Assembly (NCBI RefSeq): GCF_027257155.1 | Contig: NZ_JAPWDU010000005.1 | Location: 372,001 to 436,000, forward strand | Length of the DNA stretch: 64,000 nt | Reading direction: 5' to 3' | DNA from: Cerasicoccus sp. TK19100 | GTDB lineage: Bacteria; Verrucomicrobiota; Verrucomicrobiia; Opitutales; Cerasicoccaceae | Notes under the pieces: model-generated | Databases searched by the model: none | What the model was told of the DNA's origin: nothing | Seen by the model: the letters and a program-made list of their open reading frames with translations, nothing else | Shown: one piece after another, positions 18,283 to 27,584 of the stretch | Layout: every line of letters starts with the position of its first letter | How positions within the stretch are numbered: position 1 is the first letter of the stretch | Made by a program: the position numbers and the translations under genes

Positions 18283-18953
18283 TGGGCACCCTTCGCTTCT
18301 ACTAAGTGAGGGGCTTCGCTGGTCTTGGTGATCCGGTATGACTTGCCGGAGGAGTCTTTGCCCACGATTTTGGCGTGGTCGCCCTTGACCAGCACTTCGG
18401 CACCGTCGTCGAGCACGACATTAAACCGGCAAGGGACGCCGTTATGGTCGATTTCCAGTTGCCCGTATTTTTCCGTAACTTCGGCGGTCAGCACGATGCC
18501 GACAGCGCCGATGAAGGATTCATTCTGTGAGGTGACGCCAAAGAGCTTACGGAATACACGGGCACAGAATCGCATGAACATGCGCGTAATGTAGAGTGCG
18601 ATGGCCATGGAGCCAGCCATAATCGCGATGCCGATACCCCAGACGCTGACCGGGTTGAAGAAGTGGTTCAGTAGCATCATCGTGCCCCACATGAGGGCGA
18701 TGAAGACGCTGAGGGACCACATGAAAGGGGCTTCGCCATCGCTCAGGGCGTAGGAAAAGCGGCCCATCAGGCCAACTTCGCTGGGGTCAATCTCGCCATC
18801 GGCATCGAAATCGAAATCAAAGTCGAAAGCGGCACCGAAGAGCCCGCCAATGATCTGAAAGGCCCAATACAGCAAAACGAGCCCGAAAAGCGCAGTGAAC
18901 GGCAGGTTATACCAGCGCAGGGCTTCGTCGTAAATTTGCTGTAGCAGTTCCAT
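18279..18953 (-). CDS. NfeD/YqiJ-like membrane protein with cytosolic OB-fold
   Basis: 224 residues and first gene of the cassette. Three membrane segments are visible (about 19-42, 73-95 and 100-122). An acidic linker with DFDFDFDADGEIDPSEVG lies between the first two. A C-terminal beta domain (about 145-210; GAVGIVLTAEVTEKYGQLEI and DDGAEVLVKG) has OB-fold character as in NfeD and YqiJ proteins. These proteins are classic genetic partners of flotillins and are thought to tether them to the membrane. The promoter must lie in the 110-bp divergent region shared with glk. Confidence 0.85.
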   Translation of the reverse strand: MELLQQIYDEALRWYNLPFTALFGLVLLYWAFQIIGGLFGAAFDFDFDFDADGEIDPSEVGLMGRFSYALSDGEAPFMWSLSVFIALMWGTMMLLNHFFNPVSVWGIGIAIMAGSMAIALYITRMFMRFCARVFRKLFGVTSQNESFIGAVGIVLTAEVTEKYGQLEIDHNGVPCRFNVVLDDGAEVLVKGDHAKIVGKDSSGKSYRITKTSEAPHLVEAKGAQ

Positions 18954-19063
18954 GTCAGGGGGGCAGATTGTGTTTGTCGTTTTAACTTTGATTTGTCCAG
19001 TATAGTCGAAGCAAGCACTACCATACTATTACATTAAATTCGTTAGATTATAATCCCACATTT

Positions 19064-20128
19064 ATGCGCACAACCTGGCATTCCACCGAAACTTCCTTTA
19101 ACCGCTACCTGCTGGCGGGCGATATTGGCGGCACCAATAGTAATTTGGCCGTCGTTGGCGAGACCGACGGCGACTTCACGCTGCTCGTCGAATGCGTCTT
19201 CCCCAGTGCGGAAATCAACGGGCTGGTGGAGCCGATCAAGCAAACCTTGGCTGAATCTGCCAAGCGCCTGAGGGACATCCAGATCGAGCGCTGCTGCATC
19301 AGCGGTGCCGGGCCGGTGGCAAACAACTACTGCAAGCTTTCTAACCTGCGTTGGAACATCGATGGCGACGAGATTGCCGAGGCCATCGGCATTCCCACGA
19401 TCGTCATCAACGACTTTTTGGCGATCAGCTATGGCGTGCCGCTACTCGACGTAAACAACCCTGAGCAGATCACCCAGCTCGCGCACTCCGATGGCAGCCT
19501 GTCCGAGCGCTCGGGTGATGTGTCGCTGGTCATTGGCGCGGGGACCGGCCTCGGCGTGGGCTTTGTGATCGACCACGGCGGCAAAATGGTGGCCTATCCC
19601 TCCGAGGGCGGCCACGCAAGCTTCGCCAATTTCGACGCCGAAACCAGCGAGCTGAAGCACTACGTGACGCGAAACACCAACTACGCCTCCGAGGTGGAAA
19701 TGCTGGTCTCCGGCCGCGGGCTGACGAATATTTTCAATTTCTACCGCGACGTGCGCAAGGTCACGATGCTCGGCATCCTCAAGGACATCGACGAGGCTCC
19801 GGACATGGATAAACCGGCAATGATCGGTGCCCACGCGGCCAACAACCCAGTCTGCCGCGACGTGCTACGCTTGTTCATCAAGGTGTATGGTCGTATTACG
19901 GCAGACTTCGCGACCGTGCTCCTGCCGTCCAATGGGATTTACCTGGCGGGTGGCATTGTGGAGAAAAACGAAGATTTCTTCATCGATGGTCGGCAGTTCA
20001 TGTATTACTTCGAGCAGAATTTCCGCCCGAACATCCAGGAGATCCTGAAGCGCTTCCCGGTCTACATTATCCGCGAATACAGCATTTCGCTCTATGGTGC
20101 GGCCAATGCGGCAGTGTTGCTGGACTGA
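19064..20128 (+). CDS. glk: Glucokinase
   Basis: 354 residues (family about 320-350). It phosphorylates glucose with ATP to glucose-6-phosphate in the cytosol. The N-terminal phosphate-binding loop GDIGGTNSNLAVV is at residues 19-31, and the sugar-binding/catalytic IVINDF has Asp117. GAGTGLGVGFV and PSEGGHASFA supply further ATP- and glucose-contact loops, and the second ATPase loop is YLAGGIVEKN. The short N-terminal extension before GDIGG is usual. It is divergent from the flotillin cassette with no obvious functional link, and is followed by uvrB on the same strand after 155 bp. Confidence 0.95.
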   Translation: MRTTWHSTETSFNRYLLAGDIGGTNSNLAVVGETDGDFTLLVECVFPSAEINGLVEPIKQTLAESAKRLRDIQIERCCISGAGPVANNYCKLSNLRWNIDGDEIAEAIGIPTIVINDFLAISYGVPLLDVNNPEQITQLAHSDGSLSERSGDVSLVIGAGTGLGVGFVIDHGGKMVAYPSEGGHASFANFDAETSELKHYVTRNTNYASEVEMLVSGRGLTNIFNFYRDVRKVTMLGILKDIDEAPDMDKPAMIGAHAANNPVCRDVLRLFIKVYGRITADFATVLLPSNGIYLAGGIVEKNEDFFIDGRQFMYYFEQNFRPNIQEILKRFPVYIIREYSISLYGAANAAVLLD

Positions 20129-20283
20129 CCTTACTCAGGCTGGCTCCAGATAAATCGGCAGAACCAGTTGCCAACACCATTGGGGACGTAGGTGCTCGCG
20201 GGCAGTTTTTGGTTTTTAGGGGGTGAACTTACGAACAGAATTCTGTTGGTTGCTTTTCGTCGATCGCTTGGTAATGTCTGTCT

Positions 20284-22326
20284 GTGGATTTTAAGCTACA
20301 GTCAGAGTATGGCCCGCAGGGCGATCAGCCGGGTGCGATTGATGCGCTGACGCGCTCGATTCGTGCAGGCAATCAGTTTCAGACGCTGCTCGGGGTGACC
20401 GGGTCGGGTAAAACCTTCACCATGGCCAATGTCGTGCAGGAGCTGCAGCGGCCAACGCTGGTTATCTCGCACAACAAGACGCTGGCGGCGCAGCTTTACT
20501 CGGAGTTTAAGAGCTTTTTTCCAAACAATGCGGTGGAGTATTTCGTGAGCTATTACGACTACTATCAGCCCGAGGCCTACGTGCCGCAGACGGACACCTA
20601 CATCGAGAAAGACTCCAGCATTAACGACGAGATCGAGCGCCTGCGCATCGCCGCGACGAGCTCGCTGATCAGCCGCCGCGATGTGCTCGTGGTGGCGAGC
20701 GTGAGTTGCATTTATGGTTTGGGCTCGCCGGAGGATTTTCGCGAAATGATGATTCCCCTGCGCGTGGGGGAAGAATACGGCCGCGACAAGTTTCTAGAAC
20801 GGCTCGTGGAGAACCTTTACGAGCGCAACGACATCCAATTGACGCGCGGTAAATTCCGGGTGCGCGGTGAGGTGGTCGACGTGTTCCCCGCCTACATGGA
20901 GAGCGCGATACGCATTGAGTTCTGGGGCGACGAAATCGAGGCCATCACCGAGCTGAATCCGCTGACTGGTGAGATGGGCGAGCGGCTGAACCACTTCCAG
21001 CTCTATCCGGCCAACCAATACATTACCCCGCGCCGCAAGTTGGAAACGGCGGTGCAGGCTATCCGCTCCGAGTGCGATCAGCAGGTGAAAACATTTGAAA
21101 AAGACCGCCGCCTGATCGAGGCGCAGCGCATCAAAATGCGCACGGATTACGACTTGGAGTTGCTTCAGGAGATGGGCTTTTGCAACGGCATCGAGAACTA
21201 TTCGCGCCACCTCTCCGGCCGTGAGCCCGGTGAGCGCCCTTGGTGCCTGATCGACTTTTTTCCGAAGGACTTCCTGCTCATCATCGACGAGAGCCACGTG
21301 ACAGTCCCGCAGATCGGCGCGATGTATCATGGCGACCGTTCGCGCAAGGAGCGGTTGGTTAACTTCGGGTTCCGCCTGCCGTCGGCATTGGACAATCGCC
21401 CGCTCAAGCCGGACGAATTCTGGGACGTGACGGGGCAGTGCGTTTTCGTTTCGGCTACGCCCGCAAAGCTGGAGATTGAGAAGTCCGCGGTCATCGCGCA
21501 TCAGGTCGTACGGCCCACGGGCTTGCTCGATCCGCTGATGGAGGTGCGCCCGATCAAGGGCCAGGTGGAGGACTTGATTGGCGAGGTGAAGAACGCCATC
21601 GAACAGGAGGAACGTGTGCTCGTGACTACGCTCACCAAGCGCATGAGCGAAGACCTGACCAGCTACATGCGCGATGCGGGGATACGCGTGGAATACCTGC
21701 ACAGCGACATCGATGCGATCGAGCGTGTGGAGATTCTGCGTAATCTGCGCCGTGGTGAATTCGACGTGTTAGTTGGCGTCAACTTGCTGCGAGAAGGGTT
21801 GGATCTGCCCGAGGTGGCGCTGGTCGCGATCCTCGATGCCGACAAGGAGGGTTTCTTGCGTAGCGAGACGAGTCTTATCCAAACCGCGGGCCGCGCCGCG
21901 CGCCACGAGAAGGGCCGGGTGATCCTGTACGCCGACGTGATGAACGACTCGCTCAAGCGCACGATCCAGGTCACCGAAGACCGCCGCGCCAAGCAGATCG
22001 CTTTCAACGCGGAAAACGGCATCACGCCGCGCAGTGTTCGGCGTGCGGTTCAGGCCAGCCTGCATTCGCAGGAGGCGGCCGAGAATCCGGTGGACTTCAA
22101 GGCCTCGGGTGGCGATGAGGACGTGGCCGCCGTGCTTGCTGAGCTGGAGGCCGAAATGCTGGAAGCCGCTAATGACTTGCAGTTTGAGCGCGCCGCCGTG
22201 CTTCGCGACCAGATTGACGCCTTGAAGAACGGCGCTGCCACGAGCAAGAGCGGTTCCGATGGCGGACACACGACCCGCCGCCGCAAGCGCGCCAAAAAAG
22301 GCAAGAATATGAAGTGGGGGCGCTGA
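20284..22326 (+). CDS. uvrB: UvrB, excinuclease ABC subunit B
   Basis: 680 residues starting at a GTG, the only start that gives the canonical N-terminus. UvrB is the damage-verifying helicase-like subunit of nucleotide excision repair. Visible signatures are Walker A GVTGSGKT (37-44), the beta-hairpin region [20 protein letters not shown], helicase motif II IIDESH, motif [11 protein letters not shown], and the C-terminal UVR coiled coil [20 protein letters not shown] that contacts UvrC. The last 20 residues are a Lys/Arg-rich tail. Its partner uvrA begins near the right edge of the window, so the two are about 41 kb apart. Confidence 0.97.
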   Translation: MDFKLQSEYGPQGDQPGAIDALTRSIRAGNQFQTLLGVTGSGKTFTMANVVQELQRPTLVISHNKTLAAQLYSEFKSFFPNNAVEYFVSYYDYYQPEAYVPQTDTYIEKDSSINDEIERLRIAATSSLISRRDVLVVASVSCIYGLGSPEDFREMMIPLRVGEEYGRDKFLERLVENLYERNDIQLTRGKFRVRGEVVDVFPAYMESAIRIEFWGDEIEAITELNPLTGEMGERLNHFQLYPANQYITPRRKLETAVQAIRSECDQQVKTFEKDRRLIEAQRIKMRTDYDLELLQEMGFCNGIENYSRHLSGREPGERPWCLIDFFPKDFLLIIDESHVTVPQIGAMYHGDRSRKERLVNFGFRLPSALDNRPLKPDEFWDVTGQCVFVSATPAKLEIEKSAVIAHQVVRPTGLLDPLMEVRPIKGQVEDLIGEVKNAIEQEERVLVTTLTKRMSEDLTSYMRDAGIRVEYLHSDIDAIERVEILRNLRRGEFDVLVGVNLLREGLDLPEVALVAILDADKEGFLRSETSLIQTAGRAARHEKGRVILYADVMNDSLKRTIQVTEDRRAKQIAFNAENGITPRSVRRAVQASLHSQEAAENPVDFKASGGDEDVAAVLAELEAEMLEAANDLQFERAAVLRDQIDALKNGAATSKSGSDGGHTTRRRKRAKKGKNMKWGR

Positions 22327-22458
22327 GGTCCTGGTCGGTCTTTAAAACTGACCATCGGTCAGCGCGTCTCTTGCCGGGGTGAATTTTGGATTGGCAATAG
22401 GAGCAGATGCTTGCCATGAATTTCCACGCAGCAGCAACGCAATCCTCCCTGTTTTATC

Positions 22459-23493
22459 ATGCCATACTCTGCCGAACACCTCGCGGCTCCCGCGGTGTCA
22501 GACCAGCCAATCTACGATCTGATCTATCATTGCCTGGCGTTGCCGACCTTGGCGGTCGCCAGTGAGTTGGGGCTTTTTACGACGCTGTCCAAGCAGCCAA
22601 TGACGATTGCATCCACGGCGAAGGCGTTGTCGCTCACAGAGCGTGCGGCCGAGGCAATGATCAGCGTTGGGGCGGCGTCAGGGTTCCTGCAACGCGGGGC
22701 TGATGGATGTTTCTCGCTAACGGAAATGGCGTGTACTTACCTGCTGCCGGACAGTCCTTATAGCTATGGTGAGGTGCTTGGCTACGGCTCTGTTGTGAAC
22801 ACCGGTAGCTACGCGCTGGAGTCGATTCGCACGGCGATCGTTGACGGCTCGAAACCCGCTGATGCCAAGGTGATTGCTGCCTCCGATCTTGATGCCGCAG
22901 AGCTGAAGCCGTTGTTTAAGCTGTTGCACGCGCACACGCTACCGACGGGGGCTGCCCTGGCTGAGCATCGATATCTTGCTGAGGCGCAGCGCCTGCTGGA
23001 TGTTGGCGCTGGTTCGTGCTCGATTACCTGTGCGATTGCCAGCAAGCTGCCGAAGCTAGCGGTAACGGCGTTCGATGTCCCAGTTGTTTGCGAGCTGGCC
23101 CGTGATACGCTGGCGCAGTTTGGCCTGGAGGATCGGGTGAAGCTCATGATCGGTGATATGTTCCGCGAATTGCCAACCGGCTTTGACGCGCATCTGTTCA
23201 GCAACATTTTCCACGATTGGGACTGGGATTCCTGCCTGCAACTGGCCCAGCAATCATTCGCAGCCTTGCCGCCGGGAGGCCGTATTTTGATCAGCGAAGT
23301 GCCGATCAATGAAAATCGCGATGGCCCGTTGTTTGCCGCTTGTTATACCGTAGCAATGCTGATCCGTGAGAAGGGCAAGCAGTATGCCATCAGCGAATTT
23401 GCAGCGATGCTGGAAACGGCTGGTTTTATCAATTTTGAGAGCCAGCCACTCTTCGGCTACTACCACTTGATCACTGCGCAAAAGCCTGACTAG
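22459..23493 (+). CDS. SAM-dependent O-methyltransferase (hydroxyneurosporene/acetylserotonin type)
   Basis: 344 residues. An N-terminal winged-helix dimerisation domain (ALPTLAVASELGLFTTLSKQ) is followed by a Rossmann methyltransferase: motif I LLDVGAGSCSIT near 182-193, then AFDVPVVCELA, and the family's FSNIFHDWDWDSCLQLA, where His is the usual general base of plant-type O-methyltransferases. These enzymes methylate hydroxyl groups of small molecules, including carotenoids (CrtF). The convergent neighbour is a lycopene-cyclase-like protein, which makes a carotenoid substrate plausible but not shown. The gene ends 4 bp before a REP-like repeat. Confidence 0.85.
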   Translation: MPYSAEHLAAPAVSDQPIYDLIYHCLALPTLAVASELGLFTTLSKQPMTIASTAKALSLTERAAEAMISVGAASGFLQRGADGCFSLTEMACTYLLPDSPYSYGEVLGYGSVVNTGSYALESIRTAIVDGSKPADAKVIAASDLDAAELKPLFKLLHAHTLPTGAALAEHRYLAEAQRLLDVGAGSCSITCAIASKLPKLAVTAFDVPVVCELARDTLAQFGLEDRVKLMIGDMFRELPTGFDAHLFSNIFHDWDWDSCLQLAQQSFAALPPGGRILISEVPINENRDGPLFAACYTVAMLIREKGKQYAISEFAAMLETAGFINFESQPLFGYYHLITAQKPD

Positions 23494-23497
23494 AGTA

Positions 23498-23549
23498 GGG
23501 CGCTTCGTGCCGCATAAGCGAGGCTATGGGCTGGGCGCTTCGTGCCGCA
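23498..23549. repeat. Pair of direct 17-bp REP-like words at a gene junction
   Basis: gggcgcttcgtgccgca occurs at 23498-23514 and again at 23533-23549. The first copy abuts the methyltransferase stop codon. The second overlaps the end of the lycopene-cyclase gene and encodes its last residues. This placement directly at 3' ends is shared by the other short repeats in the window. Confidence 0.6.
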
Positions 23550-23919
23550 GCTTTCTCGGCAGAAACAGAATGAAGCTCTGCGCCACGAGCATAGCCGTGA
23601 GGTAAAAGAAAAGCCACTCCTCGATGGGGACGCCAAATGGCTTTAACGCGAACTGCGCAAGCGGTGAGGCAACCGCGCCAGCCAGGATGAAGTTGGCGTC
23701 GAAGTGCCAGACCTCAAAATGCACGGCGACGATATCCGTTAAAATCAGGTAGGTGCCTAGTAAGGCGGTGGGCCAGAATATTGCGCGCCGGTTGCGCCAA
23801 AGCAGTCGGTGGAATCCCAGCCATTGCAGCACGATGACGCCGCCCAGCCAAGCCAGCAGGTGGAAGGCGTAGTAGGCGTTGTCAGGTAACCAGTCGGCGT
23901 AGATATTCACGATGTGCAA
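23524..23919 (-). CDS. Lycopene cyclase-domain membrane protein (CrtYc/CrtYd-like half)
   Basis: 131 residues with three to four hydrophobic helices. The last helix region GVPIEEWLFFYLTAMLVAQ carries the PIEExLFF signature of heterodimeric lycopene cyclases, which cyclise the ends of lycopene in the membrane. Such enzymes normally need two homologous halves or a fused pair. Only one half is encoded here and the partner is not in the window. It could act as a homodimer or have another role. The final residues are encoded by a REP-like repeat, so the native C-terminus may have been altered. It converges with the methyltransferase gene. Confidence 0.72.
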   Translation of the reverse strand: MHIVNIYADWLPDNAYYAFHLLAWLGGVIVLQWLGFHRLLWRNRRAIFWPTALLGTYLILTDIVAVHFEVWHFDANFILAGAVASPLAQFALKPFGVPIEEWLFFYLTAMLVAQSFILFLPRKLRHEAPSP

Positions 23920-23962
23920 TCAAATGCGGGCGTGCGCAAATAGCAAGGATTGCCGTAAAAGT

Positions 23963-23993
23963 TGAATCCCGCTCTGGAACAGAGCGGGATTCA
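23963..23993. terminator. Perfect 13-bp hairpin, likely bidirectional terminator
   Basis: tgaatcccgctct (23963-23975) and its exact complement (23981-23993) enclose a 5-nt loop. On the minus strand it is followed by ACTTTT and lies just beyond the stop of the CopG-like gene. On the plus strand it is followed by gtttt. Confidence 0.75.
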
Positions 23994-24030
23994 GTTTTCG
24001 GGGTGAATCTATGAAAGCAAACGCAGAGGG

Positions 24031-24240
24031 TTACTTTGTTGCTTTCTTTTTGAACTTCTTGGGAGGCTCCGATGCCTCAAGTTCACCGGCCAACGATTCT
24101 AGATGCGTGGCGATGAAGTTGGATCGGTTGCGGTTTTCAGTAGCCGCCAGACGATCGATTTTTTCAACCAGATCCTGCGGCAGGCTGATTGAGATTTGGG
24201 TTTTTCCGGGCGCACGCCCATGAGTTTGTTTTTTAGCCAT
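24031..24240 (-). CDS. Small ribbon-helix-helix (CopG/Arc-type) DNA-binding protein
   Basis: 69 residues. The central part KTQISISLPQDLVEKIDRLA forms the beta strand and first helix of a ribbon-helix-helix fold, and NRNRSNFIATHLESLA provides the turn and second helix. A basic N-terminus and Lys-rich tail flank it. These proteins bind operators as dimers, often as antitoxins or plasmid-copy regulators. No toxin-like gene is adjacent, so it is best called a solitary regulator. It is monocistronic, with a terminator at 23963-23993 and 234 bp of gene-free DNA upstream. Confidence 0.82.
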   Translation of the reverse strand: MAKKQTHGRAPGKTQISISLPQDLVEKIDRLAATENRNRSNFIATHLESLAGELEASEPPKKFKKKATK

Positions 24241-24474
24241 AATCTTCCTTGCTTATCAAGAATCCTTTATCGGTAATTAACTGTAGACCCTTTGGCAACA
24301 CATTAAGCACGATATTTTTGTATCAGGCACTTAAACGTGATTGGCTGGGAGTAACACTCAACATACTGATAAACATTTAACGGAATTATTGTATATGTCT
24401 TTAACAATAATTGCGAAAATGTTTCATGCAAGCTGGCATGAACATTATGCAATGCGACTGTCTGGCGTATTTGC

Positions 24475-25353
24475 TTAGCCGTAAATTGAGAGCAGTGTCT
24501 CACCGATCTCGGATGGCGTCGGGGCAACCGCGATACCGGCATCCTTGAGCGCGGCGATCTTGGTTTCCGCGCTGCCACTGGAGCCGGATACGATGGCACC
24601 TGCGTGGCCCATGCGGCGTCCGGGAGGCGCGGTCGTGCCAGCGATGAACGCTGCGACCGGCTTCTTGACGTGCTCCTTGATGTAGGCTGCGGCTTCTTCC
24701 TCGGCGCTGCCGCCGATCTCGCCAATCAGAATGATGGCTTCAGTTTCCGGATCATCATTAAAGAGCTTTACCGCATCGAGGTGGCTGGTGCCATTGATGG
24801 GGTCACCGCCGATGCCGATGCAGGTGCTTTGGCCGTGGCCGCGAACGGTCAGCTGATAGCAAGCCTCGTAGGTGAGGGTGCCGGAGCGGCTGACCACGCC
24901 TACCTTGCCGGGCTGCGCAATGTAGCCAGGCATGATGCCGATGTTGCACTCGCCGGGAGTCATAATGCCCGGGCAGTTGGGGCCAATTAGACGGGTCTTG
25001 CCGCCGGTTTTGATCAGCGCATCCTTTACGGCAGTCATGTCGCGGACCGGAATGCCTTCGGTGATGCAGATGATCAGCTCGATGCCGGCGTCGATGGCTT
25101 CAAGGATGCCGTCAGCCGCAAAGGGAGGCGGGACGAAAATGACGGACGCATTGGCGCCTTCTTTTTCGACCGCTTCGTGCACGGAGTTGAAGATGGGAGT
25201 CTTTTCTTCCCAGGTTTGGCCGCCCTTGCCGGGCGTGACGGCAGCAACGTAATTGGTGCCGTAGGCGATGTTATTCAAGGCGTGCTTGGTGCCGGCCTTG
25301 CCGGTAATTCCTTGTCCGACGACGCGGGTGTTTTTGCCAACGAGGACACTCAT
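24475..25353 (-). CDS. sucD: Succinyl-CoA synthetase alpha subunit
   Basis: 292 residues, usual length. With SucC it converts succinyl-CoA plus ADP/GDP to succinate in the TCA cycle. The N-terminal CoA-binding Rossmann part includes [16 protein letters not shown] and [18 protein letters not shown]. The phosphohistidine loop is [18 protein letters not shown], with the active His near residue 247. It lies 34 bp downstream of sucC in the same operon, the standard C-D order. Confidence 0.97.
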   Translation of the reverse strand: MSVLVGKNTRVVGQGITGKAGTKHALNNIAYGTNYVAAVTPGKGGQTWEEKTPIFNSVHEAVEKEGANASVIFVPPPFAADGILEAIDAGIELIICITEGIPVRDMTAVKDALIKTGGKTRLIGPNCPGIMTPGECNIGIMPGYIAQPGKVGVVSRSGTLTYEACYQLTVRGHGQSTCIGIGGDPINGTSHLDAVKLFNDDPETEAIILIGEIGGSAEEEAAAYIKEHVKKPVAAFIAGTTAPPGRRMGHAGAIVSGSSGSAETKIAALKDAGIAVAPTPSEIGETLLSIYG

Positions 25354-25387
25354 GATCGGTATGGTTTCGTGGTTTTAAATTGGATGT

Positions 25388-26578
25388 TTACGCGCCTTCG
25401 GAGACGAGCTTGACGATTTTTTGAGCTGCGTCGGAGAGCGAGTCGGCAGGAGTCAGGGCCAGGCCACTGTCAGCCAGCGCCTGCTTACCTTCGGCGACGG
25501 AGTTACCTTCGAGGCGCACGACGAGCGGCACGGTGATGTCGACGTTCTTAGCGGCTTCGATGATGCCGTCAGCAATGGTCTTGCAGCTCATGATGCCGCC
25601 AAAGATGTTGACCAAAATACCCTTCACGTTCGGGTCGCTGAGGATGATCTTAAAGGCCTCGGTGACTTGGTCGGCATTGGCACCACCGCCCACGTCGAGG
25701 AAGTTTGCCGGGTTGCCGCCGAAGTGCTTGATGATGTCCATGGTTGCCATGGCCAGACCGGCACCGTTGACGAGGCATGCAATGTTGCCGTCGAGTGCGA
25801 TGTAGCTAAGACCGGCATCGGAGGCTTTGACTTCCTTGGGGTCTTCTTCGCCGAGGTCGCGCAGGGCGACGATTTCCGGGTGGCGGAACAGGGCATTGCT
25901 GTCGAAATTTACCTTGGCGTCGAGGGCCAGGATGTCACCCGCAGGCGTGGTGATGAGCGGGTTAATTTCCACCATCGAGCAGTCCTTGTCCCAGAACATA
26001 TTGTAAAGGCCGGTCAGGAGCTTATCGAGCTGCTTGAGCTGCTCCTTTTCGGAGAAGCCAAGGCCGAAGGCGATCTGGCGCTTGTGGAAAGGCATGAGGC
26101 CGGTCGCGGTGTCGATAATGACGCGGATGATCTTCTCCGGCGTTTCTTCGGCAACGGTTTCGATGTCCACGCCGCCCTCGGTCGATGCGATGATGACGGG
26201 CTTGCTCGTGGCGCGGTCCAGCAGGATGGCCAGATAATATTCCTTTTGGATGTCGCTGGCTTCGGTGAAATAGACGGTCTTAACGACGCGGCCTTCCGGG
26301 CCGGTTTGGTGGGTGACCAGCGTGTTGCCGAGCATCTTACCCGCAACCTCGGCTGCTTCGGAGCGGGGCAGGACCTTGACGCCTCCCTTGAAGCCGTCGG
26401 TAAAGGTTCCTTTGCCGCGACCACCGGCGTGGATTTGGGACTTCACCACAACGGTGTCGCCTTCGATAGCGCTAAGCGCCGCGTCAAATTCGGATGCGTT
26501 CTGGGCCGCCTTGCCGGCGGGCACCGCGATGCCGAATTCGGAGAACAATTCCTTGGCTTGGTATTCGTGAATATTCAT
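25388..26578 (-). CDS. sucC: Succinyl-CoA synthetase beta subunit
   Basis: 396 residues, typical length. It starts [20 protein letters not shown], the characteristic ATP-grasp N-terminus. [12 protein letters not shown] supplies the nucleotide-binding loop, MVEINPLI the metal-binding Glu/Asn, and [13 protein letters not shown] the C-terminal CoA-ligase domain. It forms a complex with SucD and catalyses substrate-level phosphorylation. First gene of sucCD; the 174-bp upstream gap to rph contains the probable promoter. Confidence 0.97.
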   Translation of the reverse strand: MNIHEYQAKELFSEFGIAVPAGKAAQNASEFDAALSAIEGDTVVVKSQIHAGGRGKGTFTDGFKGGVKVLPRSEAAEVAGKMLGNTLVTHQTGPEGRVVKTVYFTEASDIQKEYYLAILLDRATSKPVIIASTEGGVDIETVAEETPEKIIRVIIDTATGLMPFHKRQIAFGLGFSEKEQLKQLDKLLTGLYNMFWDKDCSMVEINPLITTPAGDILALDAKVNFDSNALFRHPEIVALRDLGEEDPKEVKASDAGLSYIALDGNIACLVNGAGLAMATMDIIKHFGGNPANFLDVGGGANADQVTEAFKIILSDPNVKGILVNIFGGIMSCKTIADGIIEAAKNVDITVPLVVRLEGNSVAEGKQALADSGLALTPADSLSDAAQKIVKLVSEGA

Positions 26579-26752
26579 GGGTTTCAGGAAGTGGGCTGGG
26601 TTGGCAGGATGTTTGCCACATCAGGGTTTTGGCAACGCTTAATTTGCTCCGCCCATCTATTATTTTGCCTTTATTGGTCAATGATGCGCGGTTTTTTATG
26701 TCGTAATTAACATAAAACGCCGGGGTGGCTAAAAAATGTCCAACGTGATTAA

Positions 26753-27484
26753 TCAAGCTAATGCAGCGGACTGCATATCGCTAATTTCAGCGATGCCTTT
26801 CTTGGCCAGGGAGAGTAGCCGGTCGAGCTGCTCCTGGGTAAACGTGGCCTCTTCGCCGGTGCCTTGGACCTCGACGAATTCGCCGGCGCTGGTCATGACG
26901 ACGTTGAAATCGACGTCGGCGTCGCGGTCTTCCACATAGGGCAGATCGAGAACTTCGAGGTCCTGCCACACGCCTACACTGACGGCGGCGACGGAGTTTT
27001 CCATCGGATTCTCGGCGAGGACGCCGTCATTCATCAGGCGCTTAAAGGCCATCTTGGCGGCGACGCAGGCTCCAGTGATCGACGCGGTGCGGGTGCCGCC
27101 GTCGGCCTGGAGGACGTCGCAGTCGATCCAGAGCGTCATACCTGGCATTTTCTTGAGGTCGACCACGGCGCGCATGGAGCGGCCGATGAGGCGCTGGATT
27201 TCCACGGTGCGCCCGTCGACGCGGCCCTTGGAGGAGTCGCGCGGTTTGCGATCGAGCGTGGAGTAGGGCAGCATCGAGTATTCGGCGGTGATCCAGCCTC
27301 CCTCGACGCCCTGGGCGTTCATCCAGCCAGGAACGCGCTTCTCGATCGTGGCGCTACAGATGACGCGTGTATTGCCGAAGCTGACGAGGACAGAGCCGGT
27401 GGCGTTTGGCGCAATGCCGGGTTCAAAGGAAATCGGGCGGAGCTGGTCGACTTGGCGACCATCCAGACGGAGGTTTTCGGACAT
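26753..27484 (-). CDS. rph: Ribonuclease PH
   Basis: 243 residues (E. coli form about 238). It is a phosphorolytic 3'-5' exoribonuclease that trims tRNA 3' ends and forms a hexameric ring. Conserved segments are the N-terminal GRQVDQLRPISFEPG, the phosphate/RNA-binding RDSSKGRVDGRTVEIQRLIG, and the active-site Asp region LWIDCDVLQADGGTRTASI. Near-complete family length and motifs make the call secure. It lies downstream of the DUF481 gene but behind that gene's terminator, so it is probably transcribed independently. Confidence 0.97.
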   Translation of the reverse strand: MSENLRLDGRQVDQLRPISFEPGIAPNATGSVLVSFGNTRVICSATIEKRVPGWMNAQGVEGGWITAEYSMLPYSTLDRKPRDSSKGRVDGRTVEIQRLIGRSMRAVVDLKKMPGMTLWIDCDVLQADGGTRTASITGACVAAKMAFKRLMNDGVLAENPMENSVAAVSVGVWQDLEVLDLPYVEDRDADVDFNVVMTSAGEFVEVQGTGEEATFTQEQLDRLLSLAKKGIAEISDMQSAALA

Positions 27485-27519
27485 ATGCGCAGGAAACAGA
27501 TTTCAGGAAAAAGATGAAA

Positions 27520-27552
27520 GCAAAAAGGCGCTCCCGCAATGGGAACGCCTTC
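27520..27552 (-). terminator. Rho-independent terminator of the DUF481 gene
   Basis: On the minus strand AAGGCGTTCCC pairs with GGGAGCGCCTT (one mismatch) across a 5-nt loop and is followed by TTTTTG. It lies 33 bp beyond the stop at 27585. Confidence 0.85.
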
Positions 27553-27584
27553 TTGGAAATGATTTTGCTATCGTGCGCTGCAGA

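Noticed and set aside
24031-24240. Antitoxin of a toxin-antitoxin pair
   Set aside because: The ribbon-helix-helix protein has no adjacent small toxin-like frame on either side.
25421-26710. A 429-codon plus-strand frame over sucC
   Set aside because: Fully contained in the antisense of a clear sucC gene, with no recognisable motif.
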